From: Clostridia bacterium
GTDB lineage: Bacteria > Bacillota > Clostridia > Christensenellales > Borkfalkiaceae
NCBI GenBank assembly: GCA_017621735.1
Contig: JAGASM010000027.1
Span: forward strand, 51,185 to 115,184
DNA: 64,000 nt
Direction of reading: 5' to 3'
In this document: positions 9,225 to 16,484 of the stretch, piece after piece
Layout: each line of letters begins with the position of its first letter
How positions within the stretch are numbered: the stretch's first letter is position 1
Program-made: the position numbers and the translations under genes
The notes under the pieces: generated by a model
Seen by the model: only the letters and a program-made list of their open reading frames with translations
The model's database searches: none
Told to the model about the DNA's origin: nothing

Positions 9225-9277
9225 AAGGCACTTGTAAAGCGACGTAAGAGCTCGCTTGACAGGTGCCTTTTTTCTTA
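9225..9277 (+). terminator. Intrinsic terminator-like hairpin
   Basis: GGCACTTGT pairs with ACAGGTGCC, with an inner AAGCGA/TCGCTT helix, followed directly by a run of six T. It marks the border between the rhamnose cluster remnants and the element genes. Confidence 0.6.
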
Positions 9278-9317
9278 CGCTTGCGAAAAATGTAGATTAA
9301 TGCCAATACGAGCGCCC

Positions 9318-9361
9318 CCTGTTCGGATTTTGAAAAACAAAAATTCAAAATTCGAAACAGG
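9318..9361. repeat. Inverted repeat upstream of sigma/HTH-like gene
   Basis: CCTGTTCGGATTTTGAA and TTCAAAATTCGAAACAGG form a near-perfect 17-18 bp inverted repeat with an A-rich loop. It lies just before the ATG at 9374, and its right arm ends in the AGGAGG ribosome binding site. It could occlude translation from read-through transcripts or be an element-borne regulatory hairpin. Confidence 0.5.
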
Positions 9362-9373
9362 AGGACAGAGTAG

Positions 9374-9824
9374 ATGGCAACAATAGAATACAAATTTTCA
9401 GACGGTCACATAGAAGAAATCGAGGTGACGGAAGAGTTCAAAGAAGCATACGAATTTGAACTTGTATTGGAAAATTTATCGACAAAAGGAACGGGCGGGA
9501 ATTCCTACGAGCCACGATTGGTCATTGGATAAAATTATGGATGACGGGATCAATTACGCAGCGAAAAACAATCCTTTGGAATCGGTATTGGAAAAGGAGA
9601 AAAAGCGCGAACGATGGCAGAAGATGTTAGACTGTCTGACCAAAAAACAGCGGGCGGTATATGTTCTGCATAAAAAGGGCTATACCCAACGGCAGATATC
9701 AAAGAAATTACATATAGCGTTGGGCTCGGTGAACGAGCGGTTACAGAACGCCAGAAAAAATATTTTTAAGTTTTTTTTCGGAAAACCCGAACATTTAGCA
9801 GTTTTTTGTTCAACGGATAAGTGA
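9374..9824 (+). pseudogene. Sigma-70-like / HTH regulator of a mobile element, frameshifted
   Basis: The first ~29 codons (MATIEYKFSDGHIEEIEVTE) read well from ATG 9374 behind AGGAGG. That frame then ends at 9532. The +1 frame continues with IYRQKERAGIPTSHDWSLDK, followed by a region 4-like helix-turn-helix: MLDCLTKKQRAVYVLHKKG, YTQRQISKKLHIALGSVNER. Together they match the short sigma-like proteins common on Clostridial integrative elements. The shift falls near 9460. A programmed +1 shift is possible, but decay is more likely given the broken genes around it. Confidence 0.6.
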
Positions 9825-9949
9825 AGGGGTACGGCGTGCCGTGGGAACGCAAAGTGTTTGGCGAACGTTATGAAACGCAGCGGCAGCTCTTGTATGAATT
9901 GCCGTTGTTTACCGATCTGATTGAGGTGGATGATGAGCAAAGAACCTGA
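9821..9949 (+). CDS. Small hypothetical element protein
   Basis: A 42-residue frame starting at GTG that overlaps the preceding stop by four bases (GTGA). It ends inside the start region of the next gene. The product contains VPWERKVFGERYETQRQLLY. The tight overlap on both sides supports real translation. I do not know its function. Confidence 0.4.
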   Translation: MKGYGVPWERKVFGERYETQRQLLYELPLFTDLIEVDDEQRT

Positions 9950-10304
9950 AAATTTAATCTTGGAACAAGTTCCGGACAATGGCGTTCGGGAAATTTTATA
10001 TCTTCTGCACGACAGAGACGTGCCGATATATTATTCCCGCAACCGCAAAATACCGGACAGAGATAATGTTTACCGATTCCCTGAAATCACGGTTTTGGTC
10101 ACGCCGAATCGGGAACAGGAACAGTATATCGAAGGGCGGGTACTGAATCTTTACGACGAACTGTCACCCAATCTGAAAGACTTTGCCGAAGAGGTTTTTG
10201 CCTGCAATTCTCTCGTCGGGGCTGTGCGCGTATTCAAAGAACTGCTTACGCAGCACGATCTGCCTGACGGGACGGGACAATCAGATGTGAGGAGTGAAAC
10301 ATGA
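9933..10304 (+). CDS. Hypothetical element protein
   Basis: About 123 residues starting at ATG 9933 behind GAGG (the ATG at 9930 is too close to it). It is soluble and acidic, with no recognised motif; it includes NGVREILYLLHDRDVPIYYS and a helical C-terminal half. It overlaps the next gene by four bases (ATGA), in line with an operon of small accessory genes on an integrative element. Confidence 0.5.
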   Translation: MSKEPENLILEQVPDNGVREILYLLHDRDVPIYYSRNRKIPDRDNVYRFPEITVLVTPNREQEQYIEGRVLNLYDELSPNLKDFAEEVFACNSLVGAVRVFKELLTQHDLPDGTGQSDVRSET

Positions 10305-11086
10305 CGAGAGGAAGAATAGCAATTATATCACCGGACGGAAGACTGGTGACCAGCGTAGAGTTTAACGGCGATATGTATTACAAGGACGGACACGGAGAAG
10401 AGGTGTTCTCGGGACTGGACGACATCGAAAGCGAAGAAGAGTTTATTGATTTCGTCACGGAATTCAATCGCGAGCATTTCGGATATACGGACAGAGAACT
10501 CTGGTATTGCTGCGAGAATGAATGTTTTGATTTGCGGCACGACTATTACGACAACTGGTTTTCCGATTAGATTTATGTAAAAAATCTTTCCGATCAAGCG
10601 CAGACATTCATTGACTGCAGCGGAGAAAAAGTAATACTCGGAGAAGGAGAGCGTGCGGCGTTCTATTTCGGAGAATACATAGCGGGTTGCAAGGAAGATT
10701 TTCTGAAACGGATATTCCTTGAAGATTTACAGGAACTTAAAGAGAACCTGACGTACAACCACGACGATAATTATAGAAAAATGTATAACCGCTGTCGGGA
10801 ATATGACGATGAAACGAGGGAAGACGTATGCGATATGATCGATCGGTATGATTTCGTGTACGACGAAACGCTGGAGTTTATAGTCCGCGAAAACGCAGAC
10901 GATTTTGCAAGGTTGTTCTATTTCATGAAGGGCGTGGAGCATATCAACAACGATATTTATATTTTGGACGGATACGGAAATTTGAGAAACGTCGATAAAG
11001 GGGATTTTGAAAATCTGATCGACGACATTGCATACCGTATCGACAGGGAGTTGTCGCCCCCGAAACATAACTTTTCTATGGGGTAA
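10301..11086 (+). pseudogene. Hypothetical element protein interrupted by one in-frame UAG
   Basis: The first part (89 codons, MTRGRIAIISPDGRLVTS...) ends at TAG 10568-10570. The same frame continues at once with IYVKNLSDQAQTFIDCSGEK and stays open to TAA at 11084. The 70 codons after the TAG hold no ATG, GTG or TTG until ATG 10781, so the second part has no start of its own. Read through, the protein would be about 261 residues, acidic and soluble. I do not recognise the family. A nonsense mutation in a decaying element is the simplest reading; UAG readthrough is the alternative. Confidence 0.6.
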
Positions 11087-11089
11087 AAA

Positions 11090-11326
11090 ATGAAAAAATA
11101 TCAAAGCAATGTAAATATGGAACAGTTAATCGGGCTTGAAGTCAAAAGGCTGTCGGAATTATTCGGCAAATCGTTTCTTGATTGCGACGATATCGTAAAA
11201 ATCACCGGGTTAGGAAGAGATAATGTTCGCGCTATGATGGACGGATATCATTTTTCCGTAACAAAAATCGGAAAACGGAAAGTGGTCAGCATTTTGGCTT
11301 TCGTTACTTGGCAAATGGCACAGTAA
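11090..11326 (+). CDS. Excisionase-like small DNA-binding protein
   Basis: A 78-residue protein placed directly before the integrase. The segment FLDCDDIVKITGLGRDNVRAM reads as a helix-turn-helix of the MerR/excisionase type, followed by a wing-like KIGKRKVVSILAFVTW. Size, motif and position support a Xis-type recombination directionality factor or repressor. The exact family is not certain. Confidence 0.6.
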   Translation: MKKYQSNVNMEQLIGLEVKRLSELFGKSFLDCDDIVKITGLGRDNVRAMMDGYHFSVTKIGKRKVVSILAFVTWQMAQ

Positions 11327-11339
11327 TCGGGAGAGAATA

Positions 11340-12393
11340 ATGGCACGAAAAAAGACGGTAAAAAAGAAGCGTTCCAACAACGAAGGAACTATTGTGCAAT
11401 TAGCGAACGGCAAACGGCGGGCGCAAATCAGTTTAGGATATAAAGGAAACGGAACTCGAAACAGACCTTTGGAAGTATTCAATACGCAACAGGAAGCAAT
11501 CGCCTGGAAAAATAAAATGAAGGTCATGGCGGAAGAATACGGTGCAGAAAGCATTGTCGATACAAGCGGTATATTCGTTCCGAAATATCATCAATGGCTA
11601 CTGAATGAAAAGAAAGGGGAAGTATACTCTCCGCAGTTCAAAACGATTATGCGCCATTATACAAACCATATCAAACCTTATTTTCGGAAATACAAAATCA
11701 AAGAAATGACGAAGAGCGTTATGCAGGAGTTTTTTCGGAAATTGGAAAGAGAGGAAGTCGGACGTGAAACGCGGAGGAAAATAAAAGGCGAATTGCGGCA
11801 ACTCGCCTATGCGCAATCCTGTGGACGGGGTTAAAATCGAAACGGTAAAAAAGGTCGAAGAGATCGATCCGCAAGCATTGCTTAATCAGGAAGAGTATAA
11901 AGCCGTGCCAAAGGAGTTGCGCAGTCGATTTTTAAAAGCGTTGGATGAAGAAAAAAACAGTCCCTTCTTGAAACCGTTGTGTTATCTGATGTATTTTGCA
12001 GGAAATAGAGTCGGGGAGGCGCTGGCTTACCAATGGAAAGATTTCAATTTTGAGCGAAGATTTTTCTTTGTTTATAAATCCCTTACGAAAGAGTACGAAT
12101 TCGATGAACAGGGCGAAGTCATAGGAACGGGGAAAACAGTTCTCAAACCGCCGAAATCCAAGGAAGGAATTCGTCCACTTCCGTTGTTGGATATTTTGTA
12201 CGAGGTTATGATGGAATGGTATGATTATAGGAAAGCGCAGGAAAAGGTATCGGGATTATCCTTTACGGGACCAGACGATTATGTATTTTCGACAAATCAA
12301 GGTAAAATGCGTACGGAAGGGGGGACATATACAATATTCCGTAGATTTTTAGTTATAAAACCAAAAGGAGAAAATAATGATTTTAACATTTGA
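11340..12393 (+). pseudogene. Tyrosine recombinase (integrase), frameshifted and truncated
   Basis: The N-terminal part (11340-11834) has a basic start, an AP2-like arm-binding region (GTIVQLANGKRRAQISLGYK) and a SAM-like core-binding domain. Around 11800 the frame breaks, and it resumes at 11809 with MRNPVDGVKIE and the box I region YFAGNRVGEALAYQW, which contains the first catalytic arginine. The protein then ends after TYTIFRRF. The box II HxLRH region and the active-site tyrosine are absent. The 3' end fuses into an unrelated ribosome binding site and gene start at 12365-12377. The enzyme cannot be active. Confidence 0.8.
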
Positions 12394-12556
12394 CGGAGCG
12401 GCGTTAAAAGCTAAAGATTATCCGATAAAAAAGGGAAAATATGCGCCGGGCACGCGGGACGATTGACGTAAATTGTACGCAGATTACGGTCCGTCGTACT
12501 TTTCTTTTGATTATGTTTTATCTATATGCTCTCTGATTCCGAAAGCCGTTTTTTAA
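12377..12556 (+). pseudogene. 5' fragment of an unknown gene with an in-frame UGA
   Basis: ATG 12377 follows AAAGGAG and encodes MILTFDGAALKAKDYPIKKG, then 9 more codons before TGA at 12464. The same frame goes on with RKLYADYGPSYFSFDYV and ends at TAA 12554. The UGA stands where tryptophan would fit. It looks like the start of another gene joined to the truncated integrase by a deletion. I do not recognise the family. Confidence 0.4.
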
Positions 12557-12718
12557 ACTTACACGTCTGCGACTTTCCGCAAAGGGAAGTAAAGAAAACT
12601 AAATAAAAAAAGAATTGTTAGCAGAGGCGTTTCTTATTGACGAACCGCAAAATAAAGTGGTTTAATATAGTAAAAGTAGAAAGAAAATACTGCCTAAATA
12701 GATTTAATTCTATTTTAG

Positions 12719-12952
12719 TGGCACACGCATTGGTACACGGGATTGCTTCAAGTACAATATATTGTGTTATTCCTATAATATAAACACTATATATTGTTGT
12801 TTTTGGGATTGCCATCAAAACCTTGGTAAGGCAGCGATACAATTTAAGTTATAAATTACAATAGCGACCAACCGCAAACGCAGTTGGTCGCTATATTCAG
12901 TCTTTATTCGTTCGTGTGCCAATTAGAACTTCGTGTGCCACACGTGTGCCAC
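12719..12952. repeat. Left group of TGGCACAC / GTGTGCCA repeats (arm-type site candidates)
   Basis: TGGCACACG at 12719 and the variant TGGTACACG at 12731 face one way. CGTGTGCCA at 12913, 12932 and 12943 face the other way. They lie between the integrase relic and the tRNA gene, where arm-type sites for the integrase N-terminal domain are usually found. The rest of 12557-13080 shows no convincing gene. Confidence 0.6.
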
Positions 12953-13024
12953 GAGGGTACAAACAGAGCGTTTTAGAACGATTCGGAAAGTAATTTCAGA
13001 AGTTGAGTATTGATAGTCGATTTA

Positions 13025-13074
13025 TGTGCCCCAAAAAACCGATTGATGGCACACAATGGCACACGGTGGCACAC
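13025..13074. repeat. Right group of TGGCACAC repeats at 10-bp spacing
   Basis: TGGCACAC occurs at 13047, 13057 and 13067, exactly one helical turn apart, with a degenerate TGTGCCCC at 13025. The group is inverted relative to the copies at 12913-12952. Regular phasing supports a cooperative protein binding site. Confidence 0.65.
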
Positions 13075-13124
13075 GCTCTATTTTTCCTAAAAATCAAAAC
13101 CCTATATTTTGTATCTAAAACAAG

Positions 13125-13151
13125 AAAAACCACCATATATGGTGGTTTTTA
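13125..13151. terminator. Bidirectional terminator beside tRNA-Thr
   Basis: AAACCACCAT and ATGGTGGTTT form a perfect palindrome flanked by A and T runs. On the minus strand it stands immediately after the tRNA 3' end, so it probably ends tRNA transcription. Confidence 0.7.
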
Positions 13152-13227
13152 TGGAGCTGTTAGCGGGATTTGAACCCGCGACCTCGTCCTTACCAAGGAC
13201 GTGCTCTACCTACTGAGCCATAACAGC
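13152..13227 (-). tRNA. tRNA-Thr (anticodon GGU)
   Basis: On the minus strand the gene folds as a full cloverleaf. The acceptor is GCTGTTA paired with TAACAGC, and the D arm is GCTC-AGTAGGTA-GAGC. The anticodon arm is CGTCC-TTGGTAA-GGACG with anticodon GGT, and the T arm is GCGGG-TTCAAAT-CCCGC. CCA is encoded. Its 3' end points toward the integrase relic, the usual arrangement for an element integrated at a tRNA gene. A promoter and a half-copy of the same tRNA lie upstream. Confidence 0.93.
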
Positions 13228-13286
13228 ATAACCCTTTTTCAAGGTGTTTTTAATGATTTTGCGAAAGTCTTTTTTGAGGCAGGTTG

Positions 13287-13329
13287 CGTCCTTACCAAGG
13301 ACGTGCTCTACCTGCTGAGCCACAGCAGC
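13287..13329 (-). pseudogene. 5' half of a tRNA-Thr(GGU) gene
   Basis: 43 bases repeat the acceptor 5' strand, D arm and complete anticodon arm (CGTCC-TTGGTAA-GGACG) of the neighbouring tRNA-Thr, 102 bp away. Then the match stops, and no T arm or acceptor 3' strand follows. Small differences (GCTGCTG for GCTGTTA, AGCAGGTA for AGTAGGTA) show it is not a fresh duplicate. Confidence 0.8.
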
Positions 13330-13342
13330 AACACGCTCAAAT

Positions 13343-13371
13343 AGTATATTAAAAAGAAGTACATAAGTCAA
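13343..13371 (-). promoter_or_regulatory. Sigma-A-type promoter of the tRNA-Thr locus
   Basis: On the minus strand TTGACT and TATACT are separated by 17 bases, 14 bases upstream of the half-tRNA. No other promoter is evident between the half-tRNA and the intact gene, so the intact tRNA is probably processed from a transcript that begins with the half-copy. Confidence 0.75.
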
Positions 13372-13471
13372 GCGATAAAAGGCGGATTTTTCAAAATTCG
13401 TCAAAGTTTTTTTGCGGATAGGTGGGTGTGATGGGAAATTTTCCAATTTAGAGATATTTCCGTTTGTTTAC

Positions 13472-13521
13472 TTGACTTTACGACTGATATTTCGTATAAT
13501 ATCATAAAATATTATGATATT
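13472..13521 (+). promoter_or_regulatory. Promoter with overlapping palindromic operator
   Basis: TTGACT (13472) and TATAAT (13495) are 17 bp apart. A perfect 10-bp-arm palindrome AATATCATAA/TTATGATATT (13498-13521) begins inside the -10 box and ends just before the AGGAGC ribosome binding site of the ybhN-like gene. This position fits repression by a dimeric DNA-binding protein. Confidence 0.75.
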
Positions 13522-13532
13522 AGGAGCACGGC

Positions 13533-14852
13533 ATGAAAAAGAGTACCAAAAAACATTTGCTTAATTTTGCCGTGCTTTTTATTTTAATCGCACTTACGCT
13601 CGTAATCTTATTTACGAGCAATAAAGAACTGAATTTTGGCGATATTTTTGAATTTTTACAAAAAAGCAACGTCGTATATCTTTTGCTTGCGGTTGCTTGC
13701 ATGCTTGGATATATCCTCTTTGAAGGGTTGAGTTTGCACGTCATTTGTCATACGGTAGGGCATAAATGTAAGCCCGTTCAATCGCTCGTCTATGCAACGG
13801 CAGACGTGTACTATTCCGCGATTACCCCGTCCGCTGCGGGCGGGCAACCTGCTTCCGCTTATTACATGGTAAAAGACGGCATGTCGGGCGGATCGGCGAC
13901 GTTTACACTCGTTTTTAACATCATCGCCTACACTGCGGCAATTATCGTGCTCGGCATAGCGGCGTTTATCATTGCGCCCGGCATTTTCGGCGGATTTGAA
14001 TTTTTCGTCAAACTTCTCATTATTTTAGGTTTGGTTGTTCAAGCGCTTTTGCTTGCGTTTTTCATCGCGTGTATGTTTTGTCATCAGGCGGTATTAAAGT
14101 GCGGAAACGGCGTCATTACCTTCTTAAAGAAAATTAAACTCGTCCGCAACGACGAAAAGTGGAGAGGACGCCTTTCAAACGTTGTCGATAAATATAAGGG
14201 CAGTGTGCACGATATGCGCAATCATAGAGCGCTCTTTTTTATCGCGTTGCTCTTTAACGTGTTGCAACGCGCGTCGCAAATGCTCGTAACTTGTTTTGTT
14301 TGTCTTGCGGTTGCGCCCGACGCGTCTTTTATGGAGTTGTTTGCCATGCAGGCATTCGTAACGCTCGGATATAATTCCATTCCGCTTCCCGGCGGAGTCG
14401 GTGCGTTTGAGTACTTATACATGAACATTTTTTCCGCACGGTTTGAAAGCGCGTTTATTCTCGCCGCAATGATGGTAACTCGTGCGATATCCTACTATAT
14501 CAGTTTGGCTTTGAGCGGCGTCATCACGCTTACGTATCACGTCGTTAAATTAAAAAAAGACTCGAAAGCACCCCCCGTAGAAGAGGAAGAGGATGCGCAA
14601 GTGGAGAATCCTTCGCCCGAGCAAATGCAAACGGAAGAATCCTCACCCGAGAAAACGGAAGAGGGGGCGCAAGTGGAGAATCCTTCGCCCGAGCAAATAC
14701 AAACGGAAGAATCCTCACCCGAGAAAACGGAAGAGGGTGTGCAAACGGAAGAATCCTCACCCGAGAAAACGGAAGAGGGGGTGCAAGCGGAGAATCTTTC
14801 GCCCGAGCAAATACAAACGGAAGAATCCTCACCCGAGAAAACGGAAGAGTAA
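13533..14852 (+). CDS. YbhN/UPF0104-family membrane protein (lysylphosphatidylglycerol synthase TM-like)
   Basis: A 439-residue polytopic membrane protein with about eight hydrophobic segments up to residue ~335. It includes the signature SAITPSAAGGQPASAYYMVKDG region and LGYNSIPLPGGVGAFEYLY, both typical of the LPG_synthase_TM family related to the MprF flippase domain. The family is thought to move or sense lipids. The catalytic GNAT-like domain of MprF is absent. The C-terminal ~90 residues are an acidic low-complexity tail made of tandem repeats. The gene is followed at once by pssA and psd, so a role in phospholipid handling is plausible. Confidence 0.8.
   Translation: MKKSTKKHLLNFAVLFILIALTLVILFTSNKELNFGDIFEFLQKSNVVYLLLAVACMLGYILFEGLSLHVICHTVGHKCKPVQSLVYATADVYYSAITPSAAGGQPASAYYMVKDGMSGGSATFTLVFNIIAYTAAIIVLGIAAFIIAPGIFGGFEFFVKLLIILGLVVQALLLAFFIACMFCHQAVLKCGNGVITFLKKIKLVRNDEKWRGRLSNVVDKYKGSVHDMRNHRALFFIALLFNVLQRASQMLVTCFVCLAVAPDASFMELFAMQAFVTLGYNSIPLPGGVGAFEYLYMNIFSARFESAFILAAMMVTRAISYYISLALSGVITLTYHVVKLKKDSKAPPVEEEEDAQVENPSPEQMQTEESSPEKTEEGAQVENPSPEQIQTEESSPEKTEEGVQTEESSPEKTEEGVQAENLSPEQIQTEESSPEKTEE
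14594..14851 (+). repeat. 72-bp tandem repeat in the ybhN-like gene
   Basis: The unit encodes 24 residues of the form AQVENPSPEQIQTEESSPEK plus TEEG. Two full units, one shortened 42-bp unit and one further unit run to the stop codon. Unit lengths are multiples of three, so copy number can change without breaking the frame. The other frames are also open across the array, which is an effect of the repeat. Confidence 0.9.
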
Positions 14853-14862
14853 AGGAGAGCGT

Positions 14863-15573
14863 ATGGAAAACGAAGAACAAAAGGAAGAATGCAAGCAAGA
14901 GAAAGCGCGTAAAAAATCGCCGTTCGTTGGATTTTGGCATTACGGCGTTATTTTAACGTATTTGTCTGTCGTTGCGGCGATTGTAGGGATTTGTTTTTCC
15001 GCTGCCGGACATTCCGGTTATGCCGTTATTTGCTTGCTTGTTTCGGGCTTGTGCGATGCGTTTGACGGCGCTGTGGCAAAGACGAGAAAAAACCGCACCA
15101 AAGAAGATAAAATGTTCGGAGAACAAATCGACTCTTTGAGCGATTTGATTGCGTTCGGCGTATCTCCCGCAATGATCGGGTACGGCTTGGGAATGCGGGA
15201 ATGGTATTTTATCCCCGTGTTCGTGCTTTTCGTCCTTTGTGCGCTCATTCGTTTGGCGTATTACAACGTTACGGAAGAGGTTCGTACGTCCACGGAAGAA
15301 GGGGATAGAACGTCCTTTGAAGGACTTCCCGTTACCAACGTCGCGGTTGCGCTTCCGATCTTTTGGTTGATTGCGACCATGTGCGTCAACGTTGCAGGCG
15401 GACTTGTAACCAAATTGATCATGGTATTTGCCTATCTTTTGATTGCATTTTTATTCGTATTCCGTTTCCGCATGCCCAAAGCAAAGACGCGCGGGCTTTT
15501 GATCACCATCGCCATCGTTGCGGTCATTTTAATTACACTCTTTTGCGTGAAGCATTTTGTATTACATTTATGA
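14863..15573 (+). CDS. pssA: CDP-diacylglycerol-serine O-phosphatidyltransferase
   Basis: A 236-residue membrane enzyme that makes phosphatidylserine from CDP-diacylglycerol and serine. The CDP-alcohol phosphotransferase motif is visible as DAFDGAVAKTRK followed by FGEQIDSLSD near residue 85. About seven hydrophobic segments follow. I chose ATG 14863, ten residues into a hydrophilic leader, because AAAGGAG stands seven bases upstream. The longer open frame is only the neighbouring repeat read out of frame. It overlaps psd by four bases (ATGA), so the two steps to phosphatidylethanolamine are coupled. Confidence 0.9.
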   Translation: MENEEQKEECKQEKARKKSPFVGFWHYGVILTYLSVVAAIVGICFSAAGHSGYAVICLLVSGLCDAFDGAVAKTRKNRTKEDKMFGEQIDSLSDLIAFGVSPAMIGYGLGMREWYFIPVFVLFVLCALIRLAYYNVTEEVRTSTEEGDRTSFEGLPVTNVAVALPIFWLIATMCVNVAGGLVTKLIMVFAYLLIAFLFVFRFRMPKAKTRGLLITIAIVAVILITLFCVKHFVLHL

Positions 15574-16412
15574 GAGAGGTTTATAGGGAGGGAACGCCTC
15601 CGAAGAGCTTGCGTTTTTTATACTGCTCTCCGTTTGGAAAACCTGTTTTGCGCCTTTTAACGGGGCGGTTTGTTTCCAAAGTTGCGGGGAAATATTTAGA
15701 CGGGAAATGTTCCCGCCGCCATATTCGTCCGTACGTCAAAAAACACGGCATTGATTTGACGCAGTTTGAAAAAGAGGATTACCGCAGTTTCAACGCATTT
15801 TTCACGCGAAAAATAAAATCGGAACTTCGCCCCTTCGACAGTCAGTTTTCGTCGTTCGTTTCTCCGTGCGACGGAAAGCTATCTGCGTATCACGTTTCGG
15901 AAGGATTGACCTTTCACGTAAAAGGATTTCATTATACGGTGGAATCCTTGTTGAAAAGCAAAGAACTTGCAAAAAAATATCAGGGCGGAATTTGCGTCGT
16001 ACTTCGTCTTTGCGTAACCGACTACCATCGCTATCATTACCTTGATAATGGAACGAAAGGGGAAAACGTCTTTATCAAAGGACGACTTCATACCGTACAA
16101 CCCGTTGCACTTGAAAAACGCAGGGTGTTTACGGAAAACTGCCGCGAATATACCGTTATGCACACCGAACGGTTTGGCGACGTTGTGCAAGTGGAAGTGG
16201 GCGCGCTTATGGTTGGACGAATCGTCAATCATCACGGCGCGGGCGAAATGAAATTCGGCGAAGAAAAAGGAAAGTTTGAATTTGGAGGTTCGACGATCGT
16301 CCTTCTTTTAGAAAAGGGGCGCGTTTCTCTTGACGAGGAGTTTTTCCGCAATACCGAAGAGGGGCTGGAAACGGTCGTGCGCTGCGGGGAACGAATCGGA
16401 ATAAAAATATAA
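15570..16412 (+). CDS. psd: Phosphatidylserine decarboxylase proenzyme
   Basis: About 280 residues. It decarboxylates phosphatidylserine to phosphatidylethanolamine using a pyruvoyl group. The self-cleavage site is visible as FEFGGSTIVLL near residue 232, where cleavage before the serine yields the pyruvoyl alpha chain. FVSPCDGKLSAY and DYHRYHYLDNG are further family segments. ATG 15570 overlaps the pssA stop. A hairpin terminator follows the gene. Confidence 0.92.
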   Translation: MREVYREGTPPKSLRFLYCSPFGKPVLRLLTGRFVSKVAGKYLDGKCSRRHIRPYVKKHGIDLTQFEKEDYRSFNAFFTRKIKSELRPFDSQFSSFVSPCDGKLSAYHVSEGLTFHVKGFHYTVESLLKSKELAKKYQGGICVVLRLCVTDYHRYHYLDNGTKGENVFIKGRLHTVQPVALEKRRVFTENCREYTVMHTERFGDVVQVEVGALMVGRIVNHHGAGEMKFGEEKGKFEFGGSTIVLLLEKGRVSLDEEFFRNTEEGLETVVRCGERIGIKI

Positions 16413-16416
16413 GAGA

Positions 16417-16439
16417 GGGCGGGAAACCGTCCTTTTTTT
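16417..16439 (+). terminator. Intrinsic terminator after psd
   Basis: GGGCGG and CCGTCC pair (one G-T) around a GAAA-type loop and are followed by seven T. Confidence 0.7.
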
Positions 16440-16484
16440 ATGCCTATTTGCGATATTTATTTTTGTTGCGTCATACATTTTACT

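Noticed and set aside
12618..12842. Minus-strand 74-codon frame between the integrase relic and the tRNA
   Set aside because: No ribosome binding site and no protein-like motif in AT-rich intergenic sequence.
12719..13074. CRISPR array as an explanation of the short repeats
   Set aside because: The units are only 8-10 bp, occur in both orientations, and lack uniform ~30-bp spacers. No cas genes are present.
9060..13230. Direct repeat of the tRNA-Thr 3' end at the far side of the element (attL/attR pair)
   Set aside because: I looked for a second copy of the tRNA 3' segment near 9 kb and saw none, so the element's left boundary is not defined.
13210..13446. 78-codon minus-strand frame over the tRNA region
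   Set aside because: It covers the tRNA-Thr half-copy and its promoter, so it is not a gene.
14545..14940. Repetitive Pro/Phe/Arg-rich frames in other frames over the 72-bp repeat
   Set aside because: All frames stay open because the repeat unit is a multiple of three without stops. There are no independent start signals.
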